25,899 nt of DNA from CAVVYW01 sp963752605 (lineage in GTDB: Bacteria; Actinomycetota; Thermoleophilia; Solirubrobacterales; 70-9). Position numbers and translations under genes: made by a program. The DNA lies in the NCBI GenBank assembly GCA_963752605.1, contig CAVVYW010000004.1:1-25899 (forward strand), read 5' to 3'. Shown one piece after another: positions 16,926-25,899 of this stretch (the stretch's first letter is position 1; every line of letters begins with the position of its first letter). The notes below the pieces were generated by a model. That model saw only the letters and a list, made by a program, of their open reading frames with translations, was not told the DNA's origin and did not search any database.

Positions 16926-17614
16926 CGGCTGTCCCCCCTTCCACGCATAGAGGTGTGTTCGTCACTCGCCTCGATCAAGCTGCCGAACAACAGGTCGAAA
17001 AGAGGGACGTAGACGTCGAGTGACACGGCATCGGGATCCACCAGGTGCTGGACGGCAAGGCCGACGTCTAGCGCGATCATCGCGGTCGCGAGCTGATCAG
17101 GAGGAAGCGGCGCCTTGCTCCCGATTTCCTTGAACGTCGCGCCGATCTGGCCGGTGACCAACGCTCGGTTCCCACTCCAGAAGGTCGCGGCGAGCTTTCG
17201 AAATTCCTCGTCCCGTGCTGCTTGGGTCAGGCACTCAAGCCAGAGGCGAAACAGCCAGCTTCCCTGCTCGTCCCTCTGCACGTCACGCAGCCGCTCGGCT
17301 CCCCAGCGCAGCTGCTCGCGAGGGGTACCGGGCTGCTCCTGGGACTCCTTTGCAAGCTCGGCGTAGCGGTCGTAGACCCGCGTGTGGAGCAGCTCAACGA
17401 AGAGCTCATCCTTGCCCTTGAAGTTGGAGTAAAAGGCGCCACGCGTGTAGCCCGCCTCGGCTGCGATCTCCTCGACACTCGAACCCTGTAGCCCCCGTCG
17501 AAGAAAGACTCGCTCTCCGGCGTCCAGCAACCGCCGCCGCGTCTCCGCCTGTTTCTCCTTGCGAGTAAGCCGCTTCGGGCGCTTCGGTCTCGGCACCGTC
17601 TTCGGAGCGGCCAT
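16922..17614 (-). CDS. TetR/AcrR-family transcriptional regulator
   Basis: This 230-residue protein has a basic, proline-rich N-terminal arm (PRPKRPKRLTRKEK). The TetR helix-turn-helix follows (about residues 24-70: RRRLLDAGERVFLRRG, then VEEIAAEAGYTRGAFYSNFKGKDELF), then an all-helical ligand-binding domain with a WSGNRALV segment. The ligand is not predictable. Its ATG overlaps the TGA of the upstream small membrane protein by one base (TGATG), so the two are co-transcribed and the regulator probably controls that pair. Candidate palindromic operators lie at 18076-18111 upstream of the pair. The C-terminal end is convergent with hspR. Confidence 0.92.
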   Translation of the reverse strand: MAAPKTVPRPKRPKRLTRKEKQAETRRRLLDAGERVFLRRGLQGSSVEEIAAEAGYTRGAFYSNFKGKDELFVELLHTRVYDRYAELAKESQEQPGTPREQLRWGAERLRDVQRDEQGSWLFRLWLECLTQAARDEEFRKLAATFWSGNRALVTGQIGATFKEIGSKAPLPPDQLATAMIALDVGLAVQHLVDPDAVSLDVYVPLFDLLFGSLIEASDEHTSMRGRGDSR

Positions 17615-18060
17615 CAGAGGGCTGGCTGGCTCGGCAGCGGGTCCCCGGCGAAGAAGAAAAACCAGATCTCGAAGGCGATGATCGCGAGCACAGCGACAAC
17701 GATGAAGACCCGCTCAATCGGATCAATCCGCTGATCCTCCGGCCTCGGGGCATCGCTGAAACTGCGGTTCCAGGAGCGCCGTCTAACCCGGGCGTGCTCT
17801 TCGCCAGGGTCCACCGCTCTTCCCCGGATCCAGGAGCCCACGAGCAGCGCGAGCCAATACGAGACGATGATCCCGGTCGCGATGAAGACGGCGAGGGAGG
17901 GTGTCAGGTCCCGGTCCGTCCCGGCGAGCTTCGACGCGATCCAGATCCACGCCAGCGGGATTCCTGCTGCCGCCGCCATCGCGAGGGCCGTTCCCCAGAG
18001 CGAACCGACGCCGTTGATCAGTCGCCGGAACCGCCGGTGCTCTTGTCGGCGCGCCTCCAC
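17614..18060 (-). CDS. Three-span small membrane protein
   Basis: This 148-residue protein has a basic N-terminus (EARRQEHRRFRR) and three hydrophobic spans at about 21-44, 54-78 and 117-138, the last ending in WFFFFAGD. A polar loop of about 38 residues lies between spans two and three. I do not recognise the family. It begins at GTG (18058-18060) with no clear Shine-Dalgarno and is translationally linked to the TetR gene. The arrangement suggests a regulator-controlled membrane protein, perhaps an accessory of an efflux or stress response, but this is only context. Confidence 0.75.
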   Translation of the reverse strand: MEARRQEHRRFRRLINGVGSLWGTALAMAAAAGIPLAWIWIASKLAGTDRDLTPSLAVFIATGIIVSYWLALLVGSWIRGRAVDPGEEHARVRRRSWNRSFSDAPRPEDQRIDPIERVFIVVAVLAIIAFEIWFFFFAGDPLPSQPAL

Positions 18061-18075
18061 AGTCGTATTGATTGT

Positions 18076-18111
18076 CGCATACAGTGCCGTATGCGGATAC
18101 GATGACGTATC
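18076..18111. promoter_or_regulatory. Two adjacent palindromes, candidate TetR operators
   Basis: CGCATAC (18076-18082) / GTATGCG (18089-18095) and GATACG (18096-18101) / CGTATC (18106-18111) are two perfect inverted repeats placed end to end. They lie 15 bases upstream of the start of the membrane-protein/TetR pair. Two operators bound by TetR dimers would fit autorepression. The region is also more AT-rich than its surroundings, as expected for a promoter. Confidence 0.5.
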
Positions 18112-18121
18112 TGAGATGGTC

Positions 18122-18973
18122 TTACGGAACCGGCCAGCCGCCCGCGCGCGGCGGTTCCGCCAACAGCCGGCTGGCCACCCCCTCTATCGCCGTGTAGCCG
18201 CCGCCCGTCCCGGGCGCCTCGTTGGTGAGCACGGCGAGCGCCAGGCGCTCGCCCCCGCGATGCACCATCAGGGCCCCCTGGTGGGTGACCGCCCCCGTCG
18301 TGCCCTCCTGTCCGGGCGGGCGCCAGCCGCCCTTGAACCAGACCCTCCACTCGTCGCCGGCGACGGCGGGGATGCCCCAGCGCTGCGTCTCCGTTATGTG
18401 GGACAGCAGCCTCATGCCGTACTTGCGATACCGCCCGGGGAAGTTGCGTTCTCCTCGCCAGTAGAAGCGGGCGAGGTCCGCCGCCGTGAGCTGGGCGCCG
18501 CCCCAGAACCCCGGGTCCAGCCCGAAGCTGCGCATGCCGGCGCGCTCAGCGACTCCCTCCAGCCCCGCGTCGCCGACCCGCGCGTAGACGCCGCTGGCGG
18601 CGTCGTTGTCCGAGTAGATGATCATCGGCTCGAGCAGGTCGCGGGTCCCAGCGTCGAGGGAAGCGCGCTCGTCATGGAGGCGATGCAGCTCGGCCGCCAG
18701 CAGCAGCACCTTCGAGGCGCTCGCCGAGCTGTACGGGGTATCGGCGTCGTAGCCGCGGAGCCCGCCGTCGGCATCGATCACGGCGAAGCTCACCTCCCCG
18801 CGGCCGGCGGCGAAGCCCGCGGCGTCGCGCAACGCGGCATCGCCGGGATAGGCGACCCGCGGCCAGGTCTTCTGCGGGCCGCCGCTCCCCTCCTTCGCGG
18901 GGGCGATGCCCGCGAGGGCGAGCGCCGCCACCAGAGCGACCACGCCGAGGCTGCTTTCACCGGCTACGCGCAT
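18122..18973 (-). CDS. Secreted beta-lactamase-like serine hydrolase
   Basis: This 283-residue protein has a hydrophobic N-terminal signal (about residues 9-25, cleavage near APA). It shows the penicillin-recognising fold motifs SASK (S85, K88), YSDN (SDN 121-123) and FKGGW (KGG at 214-216 in place of KTG). These mark the class A beta-lactamase-like / serine-type D-Ala-D-Ala peptidase superfamily. Whether it destroys beta-lactams or acts on cell-wall peptides cannot be told from the motifs; no clear Omega-loop ExxLN was seen, which argues against a classical lactamase. The ATG at 18971-18973 is chosen because the signal peptide follows it directly; the longer upstream reading frame overlaps the divergent gene. 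Confidence 0.82.
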   Translation of the reverse strand: MRVAGESSLGVVALVAALALAGIAPAKEGSGGPQKTWPRVAYPGDAALRDAAGFAAGRGEVSFAVIDADGGLRGYDADTPYSSASASKVLLLAAELHRLHDERASLDAGTRDLLEPMIIYSDNDAASGVYARVGDAGLEGVAERAGMRSFGLDPGFWGGAQLTAADLARFYWRGERNFPGRYRKYGMRLLSHITETQRWGIPAVAGDEWRVWFKGGWRPPGQEGTTGAVTHQGALMVHRGGERLALAVLTNEAPGTGGGYTAIEGVASRLLAEPPRAGGWPVP

Positions 18974-18993
18974 TTGCTGAAAGGCTCCAGTCG

Positions 18994-19404
18994 ATGGAGC
19001 CGGCAGATCCTCGCAGGCCGACCGCCGTCCCGGACGCGGTCGTTCGCGCTCTCTCGGCCGGGAACGGCGCGGGCCGGATCGCGATCGGGCTCGGGCTGAT
19101 GCTGGCGCCGGCGCGGGCCCTGGAGGTCCTGGGGTTCCCCGATGCGGCACCCGGCGCCGTCGTGATCAGCCGCGTCGCCGGCGTCCGCGACATCGTCCTC
19201 GGGGTGAACACGATCCTGGCGCTGAACGACCCGGCGCGCCTGAGAGCCGCCAGCCTCGCCAACGCGGGCGCGGACGCGGGCGACGCGCTCACGTTCTCGC
19301 TCGCCCTCGGCGGGGAGAACGACTCGGCCGCGATCAGGGGCATCGCGGCCGCCGCGCCGGCCGCCCTGGCCAGCCTCTGGGCCGCACGGCGCCTGAGTCG
19401 GTAG
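18994..19404 (+). CDS. Small hydrophobic protein (four-helix membrane type)
   Basis: This 136-residue protein is divergent from the serine hydrolase with a 20-bp gap. After a polar start it has amphipathic to hydrophobic helices: GRIAIGLGLMLAPARAL, ISRVAGVRDIVLGVNTILAL, then a DAGDALTFSLAL segment and an Ala-rich C-terminal span with a basic end (RRLSR). The GxRDxxLG and AGDxL elements resemble small actinobacterial four-span membrane proteins of unknown function (DUF4267-like), but I cannot be sure. AAAGG lies 9 bases before the ATG. It ends 65 bp before clpB. Confidence 0.7.
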   Translation: MEPADPRRPTAVPDAVVRALSAGNGAGRIAIGLGLMLAPARALEVLGFPDAAPGAVVISRVAGVRDIVLGVNTILALNDPARLRAASLANAGADAGDALTFSLALGGENDSAAIRGIAAAAPAALASLWAARRLSR

Positions 19405-19422
19405 CTGATCTAAGCCCTTTGG

Positions 19423-19437
19423 ACTGAGATTTCTTTA
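19423..19437 (+). promoter_or_regulatory. Candidate HspR operator at clpB
   Basis: ACTGAGATTTCTTTA matches the sequence at the dnaK transcription start in 13 of 15 bases. Here it overlaps the -35 box of the predicted clpB promoter. Two heat-shock promoters sharing this motif near a copy of hspR suggests a common repressor site. Confidence 0.45.
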
Positions 19438-19462
19438 CATCCATTGCAATAGCGGCTACCAT
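19434..19462 (+). promoter_or_regulatory. clpB promoter (leaderless)
   Basis: TTTACA (19434-19439), a 17-base spacer and TACCAT (19457-19462) lie so that the ATG at 19469 is 6 bases after the -10. There is no Shine-Dalgarno, so transcription and translation probably start together. Confidence 0.5.
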
Positions 19463-19468
19463 GGGCGC

Positions 19469-22096
<2,628 letters not shown>

Positions 22097-22277
22097 CGGA
22101 GCCGTGCGTGGGCGTGCCTGCCCAGCGATTGGCCAACTACTGAGTAGCTTCGCGGCTAAAGCACCCGCGCCCAGCGGACGAATAGACGAGTGCGGAGAGC
22201 CACGGTAGGCCTTTAGGGGTTTGCCACAGGGGGGCTCTCCGCGAACTTCAGATGCCAACTCGCGAGGACAACCCCGA
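22097..22277 (+). promoter_or_regulatory. Structured intergenic leader before cell-wall hydrolase genes; possible c-di-AMP riboswitch
   Basis: This 181-bp gap contains a perfect 10-bp inverted repeat, GCGGAGAGCC (22192-22201) and GGCTCTCCGC (22233-22242). The loop contains CACGGTAGGCCTTTAGGGG, and CAGATGCCAACTCGCGAGG follows (22249-22267). The order of CGGAG-GCC, AGGGGT and CAG-CCAACTCGCGAGG resembles the ydaO-yuaA c-di-AMP riboswitch, which in actinobacteria often precedes cell-wall hydrolase genes like those downstream. The match is from memory and the long perfect stem is unusual for that RNA. A clpB terminator or an attenuator is the alternative. No -35/-10 pair stood out. Confidence 0.4.
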
Positions 22278-23054
22278 ATGAACCTGAAGAGCTCGGAGGC
22301 CGGCTGGGCCATCCGCGAGGCCGCATGGGGCCTCGAGGAGCGCGTGCTGTGGCGCGGCTCCGACGCGGCCGAGCGGGCCCTCGAGGCGATCTCTCCCCTC
22401 CAGCGCCTGATCCAGACGAAGCTCACCTGGCCGCTGGCCGATGCGCTCAGGGAGCGAGGGATCGCCGCACGCGCCGGCATCGCAGCCACAGCGATCGCCG
22501 CCGCGATCGCGGCGGGAGTCGCCGGCGCCTCGATCGGCGCGCCGGACTCGACTGAGCCGGCGCCCACCGCCGCACTCGGCGCCCTGCCCACCGCCCCAGC
22601 CGCTCCCGCCGGCGAGGCGCTGCAGGGCACCCCGCCCACGATCGAGGTCGGGGAGCGCGGGGTGAAGCCTGCGCCGGCACCAGCCCCGGCGAAGCCGCCG
22701 GCCGCAGCGGCACCCACAGAAGCACCGGCCGAGGCGCCGGATGAGGTGGCCTGGAACTTCGCGAGCGCCTTCGTCCTCTTCGAGATCGGCAAGTCCAGCC
22801 CGCAGACGACGGAGGTCTTCCAGCAGACTGCGGCCCCACCGCTCGCCAAGTCGCTGGCTGCGAACCCGCCGCGGCTGCCCAACGGCACCAAGGTGCCGCA
22901 GGCCCGGGTCCTCAACGTCGTGCTCGCGGAGCGCAAGAAGGACGAGGTGACGGCCAGCGTCTCGCTCGCCCGACTGCGCGCCGTCAGCGAGGTCCGCCTC
23001 ACCCTGACTCATACCGACAAGCACGGCTGGCGGGTCACGCAGGTGCTCGGCTGA
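22278..23054 (+). CDS. Single-span membrane protein with Pro/Ala linker and C-terminal globular domain
   Basis: This 258-residue protein has a cytoplasmic N-terminal 60 residues, a transmembrane segment at about 64-88 (Ala/Ile/Gly-rich), a Pro/Ala linker (90-155), and an extracytoplasmic domain (156-258). The domain reads AWNFASAFVLFEIG, then ARVLNVVLAERKKDEVTASVSL and a final HGWRVTQVLG strand. The shape recalls NTF2-like VirB8/TcpC domains of conjugation machines, but similarity is weak and I give no name. Its TGA overlaps the ATG of the peptidoglycan hydrolase (TGATG), so the two are coupled and may form a membrane-tethered pair. GAGGA lies 9 bases before the ATG. Confidence 0.72.
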   Translation: MNLKSSEAGWAIREAAWGLEERVLWRGSDAAERALEAISPLQRLIQTKLTWPLADALRERGIAARAGIAATAIAAAIAAGVAGASIGAPDSTEPAPTAALGALPTAPAAPAGEALQGTPPTIEVGERGVKPAPAPAPAKPPAAAAPTEAPAEAPDEVAWNFASAFVLFEIGKSSPQTTEVFQQTAAPPLAKSLAANPPRLPNGTKVPQARVLNVVLAERKKDEVTASVSLARLRAVSEVRLTLTHTDKHGWRVTQVLG

Positions 23055-24655
23055 TGGGACGCGTTCGCTCCACGATCGCCGCGACCATGGTGGGCGCGGC
23101 ACTCGCAGCACAGGGCGCGGGCGCCCAGGAGCCGCCTCTGCCGCCGCCCCCCGAGGTCACCGCGCCGCCGCCCGACACCTTCCAGGAGCAGCCCGTCGTG
23201 ATCGGCCCGCCGAAGAAGGCTCCAAAGCCGCAGTCCAAGCCGAAGCCCCCCCAGGGCAAGCAGGACCCCAAGCCCGACAAGAAGAAGCCGGACCCCGACC
23301 AGGAGAAGGGCGCGAAGGATCCGGAGGAGGACGTGGCGGCCGCCCCCGTCGCACCCCTGCCGCAGTCCTGCGGCCTGACCGCGGTTCCCCCGACCCTGAT
23401 CCCCATCTACCACGCGGCCTCGGAGAAGTACGAGCTGGGCGCCGCCGGGCCGTCCATCCTCGCGGCCATCAACGAGATCGAGAGCGGATTCGGCGCCAAC
23501 CTGGGCCCCTCCTCGGCGGGCGCCCTCGGCTGGATGCAGTTCATGCCATCGACCTGGGACGCCTACGGGGTGGATGCGGACGGCGACGGCAAGGCCGACC
23601 CGAACGACCCCGAGGACGCGATCTTCGCCGCCGCGCGCTATTTGCGGGCGGCCGGCATGCCCGAGGACCCGGAGGGCGCAATCTTCGCCTACAACCACGC
23701 CGACTGGTACGTGGCCGACGTGATGGCGCGCGCCGCCTGCTTCGGCGGCATCGGCAACGGCGCGGTCGGATCGCTCTCCCTGATCCCGACGCATCAGCAG
23801 CTCACCTGCGATCCCGCTGAGGACGTCCAGGAGAGCATCCCGGAGGACTACCTGAACGCGATCCAGGAGGCGGCCGGGCGGTACGAGCTCGGCGATGACG
23901 GGGTCTGGGCGATGGCCGCGGTGGCGCGGCTCGAGTCCGACTTCGGGCGTGGCATGACCAAGGAGGAGCTTGAGCTGCTGGGCCCCTTCGGCATCACCGA
24001 CGAGAACTGGGAGCAGTTCGCGGTCGATGGCGACGGCGACGGCAAGCCGACCCGGGAGAGCCCCGCGGACTCGGCCGCCACGCTGGCGCGGATGATCTGG
24101 GCGAACGGGACGATCAAGGCCGGGCTCTTCCAGCACAACCATGCCTCCTGGTACGTGGACGCCGTGCTCGAGGAGACCGAGGTCCTCGCGGGCAAGTGCA
24201 AGACGCGCACCACCGCCTACGCCGTCGCGCTGCCAGGCCCGATGTCCATCCCGGTCAACTGGGAGAACGTCGAGCTCTCGAACTCGCTCGAGATGTGGGA
24301 CCTGCAGCGGGGCGCGGTCGATCCGCGCATCATCGGCGTGATCGGCGCGATCAGCCAGGAGCACGAGATCCTGATCTCCTCCCTGCGCTCGGATCACGAC
24401 AAGAACACCGCCAGCGGGAACATCTCCAACCACTACTTCGGACGCGCCGTCGACATCGCCGCGATCGACGGAGTCCCCTGCACGATCACCGACCTCAACG
24501 GGCCCTGCGGCATCATCGCCCGCTCGCTGGGCGCCCTGCCCGCGGGTCAGAAGCCGACCGAGCTGATCTACTGCTTCGACCCCGATGGCCCGGCGCCCGA
24601 GGGGTTCGCCGCGGCCGACCACTGCGACCACATCCACGTCGGCTTCAACGAGTAG
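23054..24655 (+). CDS. Secreted peptidoglycan hydrolase: two transglycosylase-like domains plus M15-like peptidase domain
   Basis: This 533-residue protein starts with a signal peptide (about 1-24, cleavage near GAGAQ) and a Pro/Lys-rich linker (26-103). The first lytic-transglycosylase domain (115-230) has catalytic E143 in NEIESGFG, then GALGWMQFMPSTW and FAYNHADWYV. A second related domain (262-375) keeps E294 in RLESDFG and FQHNHASWYV but lacks GWMQFMP, so its activity is uncertain. Both contain a DxDGDGK segment. The C-terminal domain (about 400-533) has NHYFGRAVD (H460, D467) and HIHVGF (H526, H528), the Zn ligand pattern of M15-like D,D-peptidases. The enzyme could cut both glycan and peptide. 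It is coupled to the preceding membrane protein. Confidence 0.85.
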   Translation: MGRVRSTIAATMVGAALAAQGAGAQEPPLPPPPEVTAPPPDTFQEQPVVIGPPKKAPKPQSKPKPPQGKQDPKPDKKKPDPDQEKGAKDPEEDVAAAPVAPLPQSCGLTAVPPTLIPIYHAASEKYELGAAGPSILAAINEIESGFGANLGPSSAGALGWMQFMPSTWDAYGVDADGDGKADPNDPEDAIFAAARYLRAAGMPEDPEGAIFAYNHADWYVADVMARAACFGGIGNGAVGSLSLIPTHQQLTCDPAEDVQESIPEDYLNAIQEAAGRYELGDDGVWAMAAVARLESDFGRGMTKEELELLGPFGITDENWEQFAVDGDGDGKPTRESPADSAATLARMIWANGTIKAGLFQHNHASWYVDAVLEETEVLAGKCKTRTTAYAVALPGPMSIPVNWENVELSNSLEMWDLQRGAVDPRIIGVIGAISQEHEILISSLRSDHDKNTASGNISNHYFGRAVDIAAIDGVPCTITDLNGPCGIIARSLGALPAGQKPTELIYCFDPDGPAPEGFAAADHCDHIHVGFNE

Positions 24656-24699
24656 GGCGGCCGCTACCGCCCCGACTGGTGGCGAGGCGGTCCCGCGCA

Positions 24700-24705
24700 T
24701 AGGCT
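24700..24705 (+). promoter_or_regulatory. Candidate -10 box for enoyl-CoA hydratase gene
   Basis: TAGGCT lies 6 bases before the ATG at 24712 with no Shine-Dalgarno between, which fits a leaderless message. There is no convincing -35. Confidence 0.3.
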
Positions 24706-24711
24706 GTGCCG

Positions 24712-25659
24712 ATGGCCGGCACCCTCGAGACCGAGCGAGACGGTCGGGTCCTCACGGTGCTGGTCGACCATCCGCCTCACAACTTCATGACCGGCGAGAT
24801 GGTCAAGGAGTTCGACGAGCTGACGAGAGCCCTGCGCCGTGACCGGACCGTCGGCGCGGTGGTGATCACGGGCCGGCCCGAGGACCTCTACATCACGCAC
24901 TACGACGTCGCCGAGATCCTCGCCGGAGTCGAGCAGGTCGGGGTCACGGTCCCGCCGTGGCTCGCGGGCCCGATGCTGCGGTTCGCCGGCGCCCTTCGCC
25001 ACATCCCGGGCGTGCGCTCGCTGGCGGAGCGCACTCCCCTGCGAGGGCTGATCGAGCTCCATCGCATCCACGACATCTTCAGGCGGATGAACCGCATGGA
25101 CAAGGTCTTCATCGCCGCGATCAACGGCCCCGCCACGGGAGGCGGGTGCGAGTTGTCCCTCGCCTGCGACCTGCGCTACATGGCGGACAAGGACATTCCG
25201 ATCGGCCTACCCGAGATGACGCTGGGCTTCAACCCCGGCGCCGGGGGCACGCAGCGGCTGCCGAGGGCGGTCGGCGCGGCGAGGGCTCTGGCGATGATGC
25301 TCGAGGGCCGGACGCTGCGACCTCGCGAGGCCGCCGAGGTGGGGCTCGTGGACGCGGTGGTGCCTCCGGACCGCCTCCGCGCGGAGGCGGCCGAGACGGC
25401 GGCGCGAATGGCGCGGCGGACGCCGGAGTCGATCCGATCGCTCAAGCGCGCGGTCTACGACGGCGCCACCTCGCCGCTGCACCGGGGCCTCGGCATCGAG
25501 CGGAAGTGGTTCCTGGCCTCCGGGGGGACTGAAGGCTCGAAGCGCGGCCTCGCCGCCTATGTGGACCAGATCGAGAAGGAGGGCCCGACCTGGGCCGACT
25601 CCGAGCGGATCCGCAGCTGGCAGGAGGGGACGGCGGCGGACCTGGTCGATCGCGACTAG
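24712..25659 (+). CDS. Enoyl-CoA hydratase/isomerase (crotonase) family protein
   Basis: This 315-residue crotonase-fold protein has the oxyanion-hole segment AAINGPATGGGCELSLACD with E147, and GLPEMTLGFNPGAGGTQRLP with E168. Both positions match the catalytic glutamates of enoyl-CoA hydratase, so addition of water to 2-enoyl-CoA is plausible. It is about 50 residues longer than typical members, mainly through an insert at about 72-128 (PPWLAGPMLRFAGALRH and on) and a C-terminal extension. The ATG at 24712 is preferred because it sits 6 bases after the -10-like box; a GTG at 24706 is in frame two codons upstream. No other fatty-acid genes are adjacent. It ends in CTAG shared with the convergent gene. 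Confidence 0.9.
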   Translation: MAGTLETERDGRVLTVLVDHPPHNFMTGEMVKEFDELTRALRRDRTVGAVVITGRPEDLYITHYDVAEILAGVEQVGVTVPPWLAGPMLRFAGALRHIPGVRSLAERTPLRGLIELHRIHDIFRRMNRMDKVFIAAINGPATGGGCELSLACDLRYMADKDIPIGLPEMTLGFNPGAGGTQRLPRAVGAARALAMMLEGRTLRPREAAEVGLVDAVVPPDRLRAEAAETAARMARRTPESIRSLKRAVYDGATSPLHRGLGIERKWFLASGGTEGSKRGLAAYVDQIEKEGPTWADSERIRSWQEGTAADLVDRD

Positions 25660-25899
25660 GGAGTCCACTCCGGCTCGTCGGAGCCGACCGCCGAGGGGCG
25701 TCTCGCGGTACCCCGGATCATCGGGCGCACCCAGGGAGGGGCCTTCGGCAGCCGGTCGCGGTCGAGCTGCTCGACCCAGAAGCCCGCCTCCGCCAGCAGG
25801 TGCTCGGTGGGCCGGTTCGGGTGGCACCCGGCGGCGACCCATCCCCACGGCCGCTCGAGGCGGTCCTGCCACCAGGCGAGGCGGCCACGCTCGCTCCGG
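25656..25899 (-). CDS. Class I SAM-dependent methyltransferase, C-terminal part (partial)
   Basis: The last 80 codons of a minus-strand gene run off the window edge. The peptide contains RLAWWQDRLERPWGWVAAGCH, then NRPTEHLLAEAGFWVEQLDR, and ends RPMIRGTARRPSAVGSDEPEW-TP. The W-Q-x-x-L, GCHxNRxT, E-AGF and P-x-x-x-G-x-A pattern matches the C-terminus of UbiE/METTL7-type methyltransferases. The SAM-binding part lies outside the window, so the substrate cannot be judged. Its TAG stop overlaps the crotonase gene's TAG in the palindrome CTAG (25656-25659). Confidence 0.65.
   Translation of the reverse strand, partial: RSERGRLAWWQDRLERPWGWVAAGCHPNRPTEHLLAEAGFWVEQLDRDRLPKAPPWVRPMIRGTARRPSAVGSDEPEWTP

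Noticed and set aside
23009..24700. A 563-codon minus-strand frame opposite the peptidoglycan hydrolase
   Set aside because: It is the antisense of a gene with clear signal peptide and catalytic motifs; its own product shows no domain.
25207..25872. A 221-codon minus-strand frame at the right edge
   Set aside because: It runs antisense through the crotonase gene. The neighbouring frame ending at 25656 gives a recognisable methyltransferase C-terminus instead.

Overview
The window is about 26 kb of GC-rich, densely packed bacterial chromosome. The gene order dnaK-grpE-dnaJ-hspR (MerR-type HspR), a ClpB gene with a similar upstream motif, an actinobacterial-type inositol-3-phosphate synthase beside a CDP-alcohol phosphatidyltransferase, frequent GTG/TTG starts and several apparently leaderless promoters all point to Actinomycetota. 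A deep-branching class such as Thermoleophilia (Solirubrobacterales-like) is my best guess, but this is inference from gene content. I see no tRNA, rRNA, CRISPR array, insertion sequence or prophage.

Layout. (1) 1-790: a small zinc-ribbon gene on the minus strand, then two tiny overlapping plus-strand membrane-protein genes, the second apparently starting at CTG. (2) 792-9484, all minus strand, read from right to left: an alpha/beta hydrolase, a PAP2-family membrane enzyme, a polytopic GT-C-like membrane protein, a second PAP2 enzyme, a phosphatidylinositol-phosphate-synthase-like CDP-alcohol phosphatidyltransferase, inositol-3-phosphate synthase, and a very unusual 866-residue protein. That protein joins a PimA-like GT4 domain, a PHP phosphoesterase domain and a family-4-UDG-like Fe-S domain. 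Four of these genes overlap by 4 bp, so this looks like an inositol-phospholipid assembly operon. (3) 9512-12741, plus strand: endonuclease III, coupled by ATGA to a membrane-anchored cytochrome c, then a secreted DNase-I-like EEP phosphoesterase with a large insert. (4) 12880-16925: dnaK-grpE-dnaJ-hspR. (5) 16922-19404: a TetR regulator with a small membrane protein, a secreted beta-lactamase-like serine hydrolase and a small hydrophobic protein. (6) 19469-24655: clpB, then a membrane protein and a three-module secreted peptidoglycan hydrolase behind a structured leader. (7) 24712-25899: an enoyl-CoA hydratase family gene, convergent with the 3' end of a methyltransferase gene.

How the parts fit. 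Ino1 makes inositol-3-phosphate and the CDP-alcohol phosphatidyltransferase would attach it to CDP-diacylglycerol. The PAP2 enzymes could dephosphorylate or transfer the head group, and the GT-C and PimA-like proteins suggest glycosylation or binding of the product. The heat-shock genes form a disaggregation set (DnaK/GrpE/DnaJ plus ClpB). A motif matching at 13 of 15 bases at the dnaK and clpB promoters suggests joint HspR control, although the textbook HAIR sequence is absent.

Sequence quality. Four conserved genes (PAP2, the GT-C-like gene, nth and grpE) each carry a single-base frameshift that splits an otherwise intact protein. The two halves are well conserved in each case, so base-calling or assembly indels are more likely than real pseudogenes. 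I annotate these as single genes across the shift.
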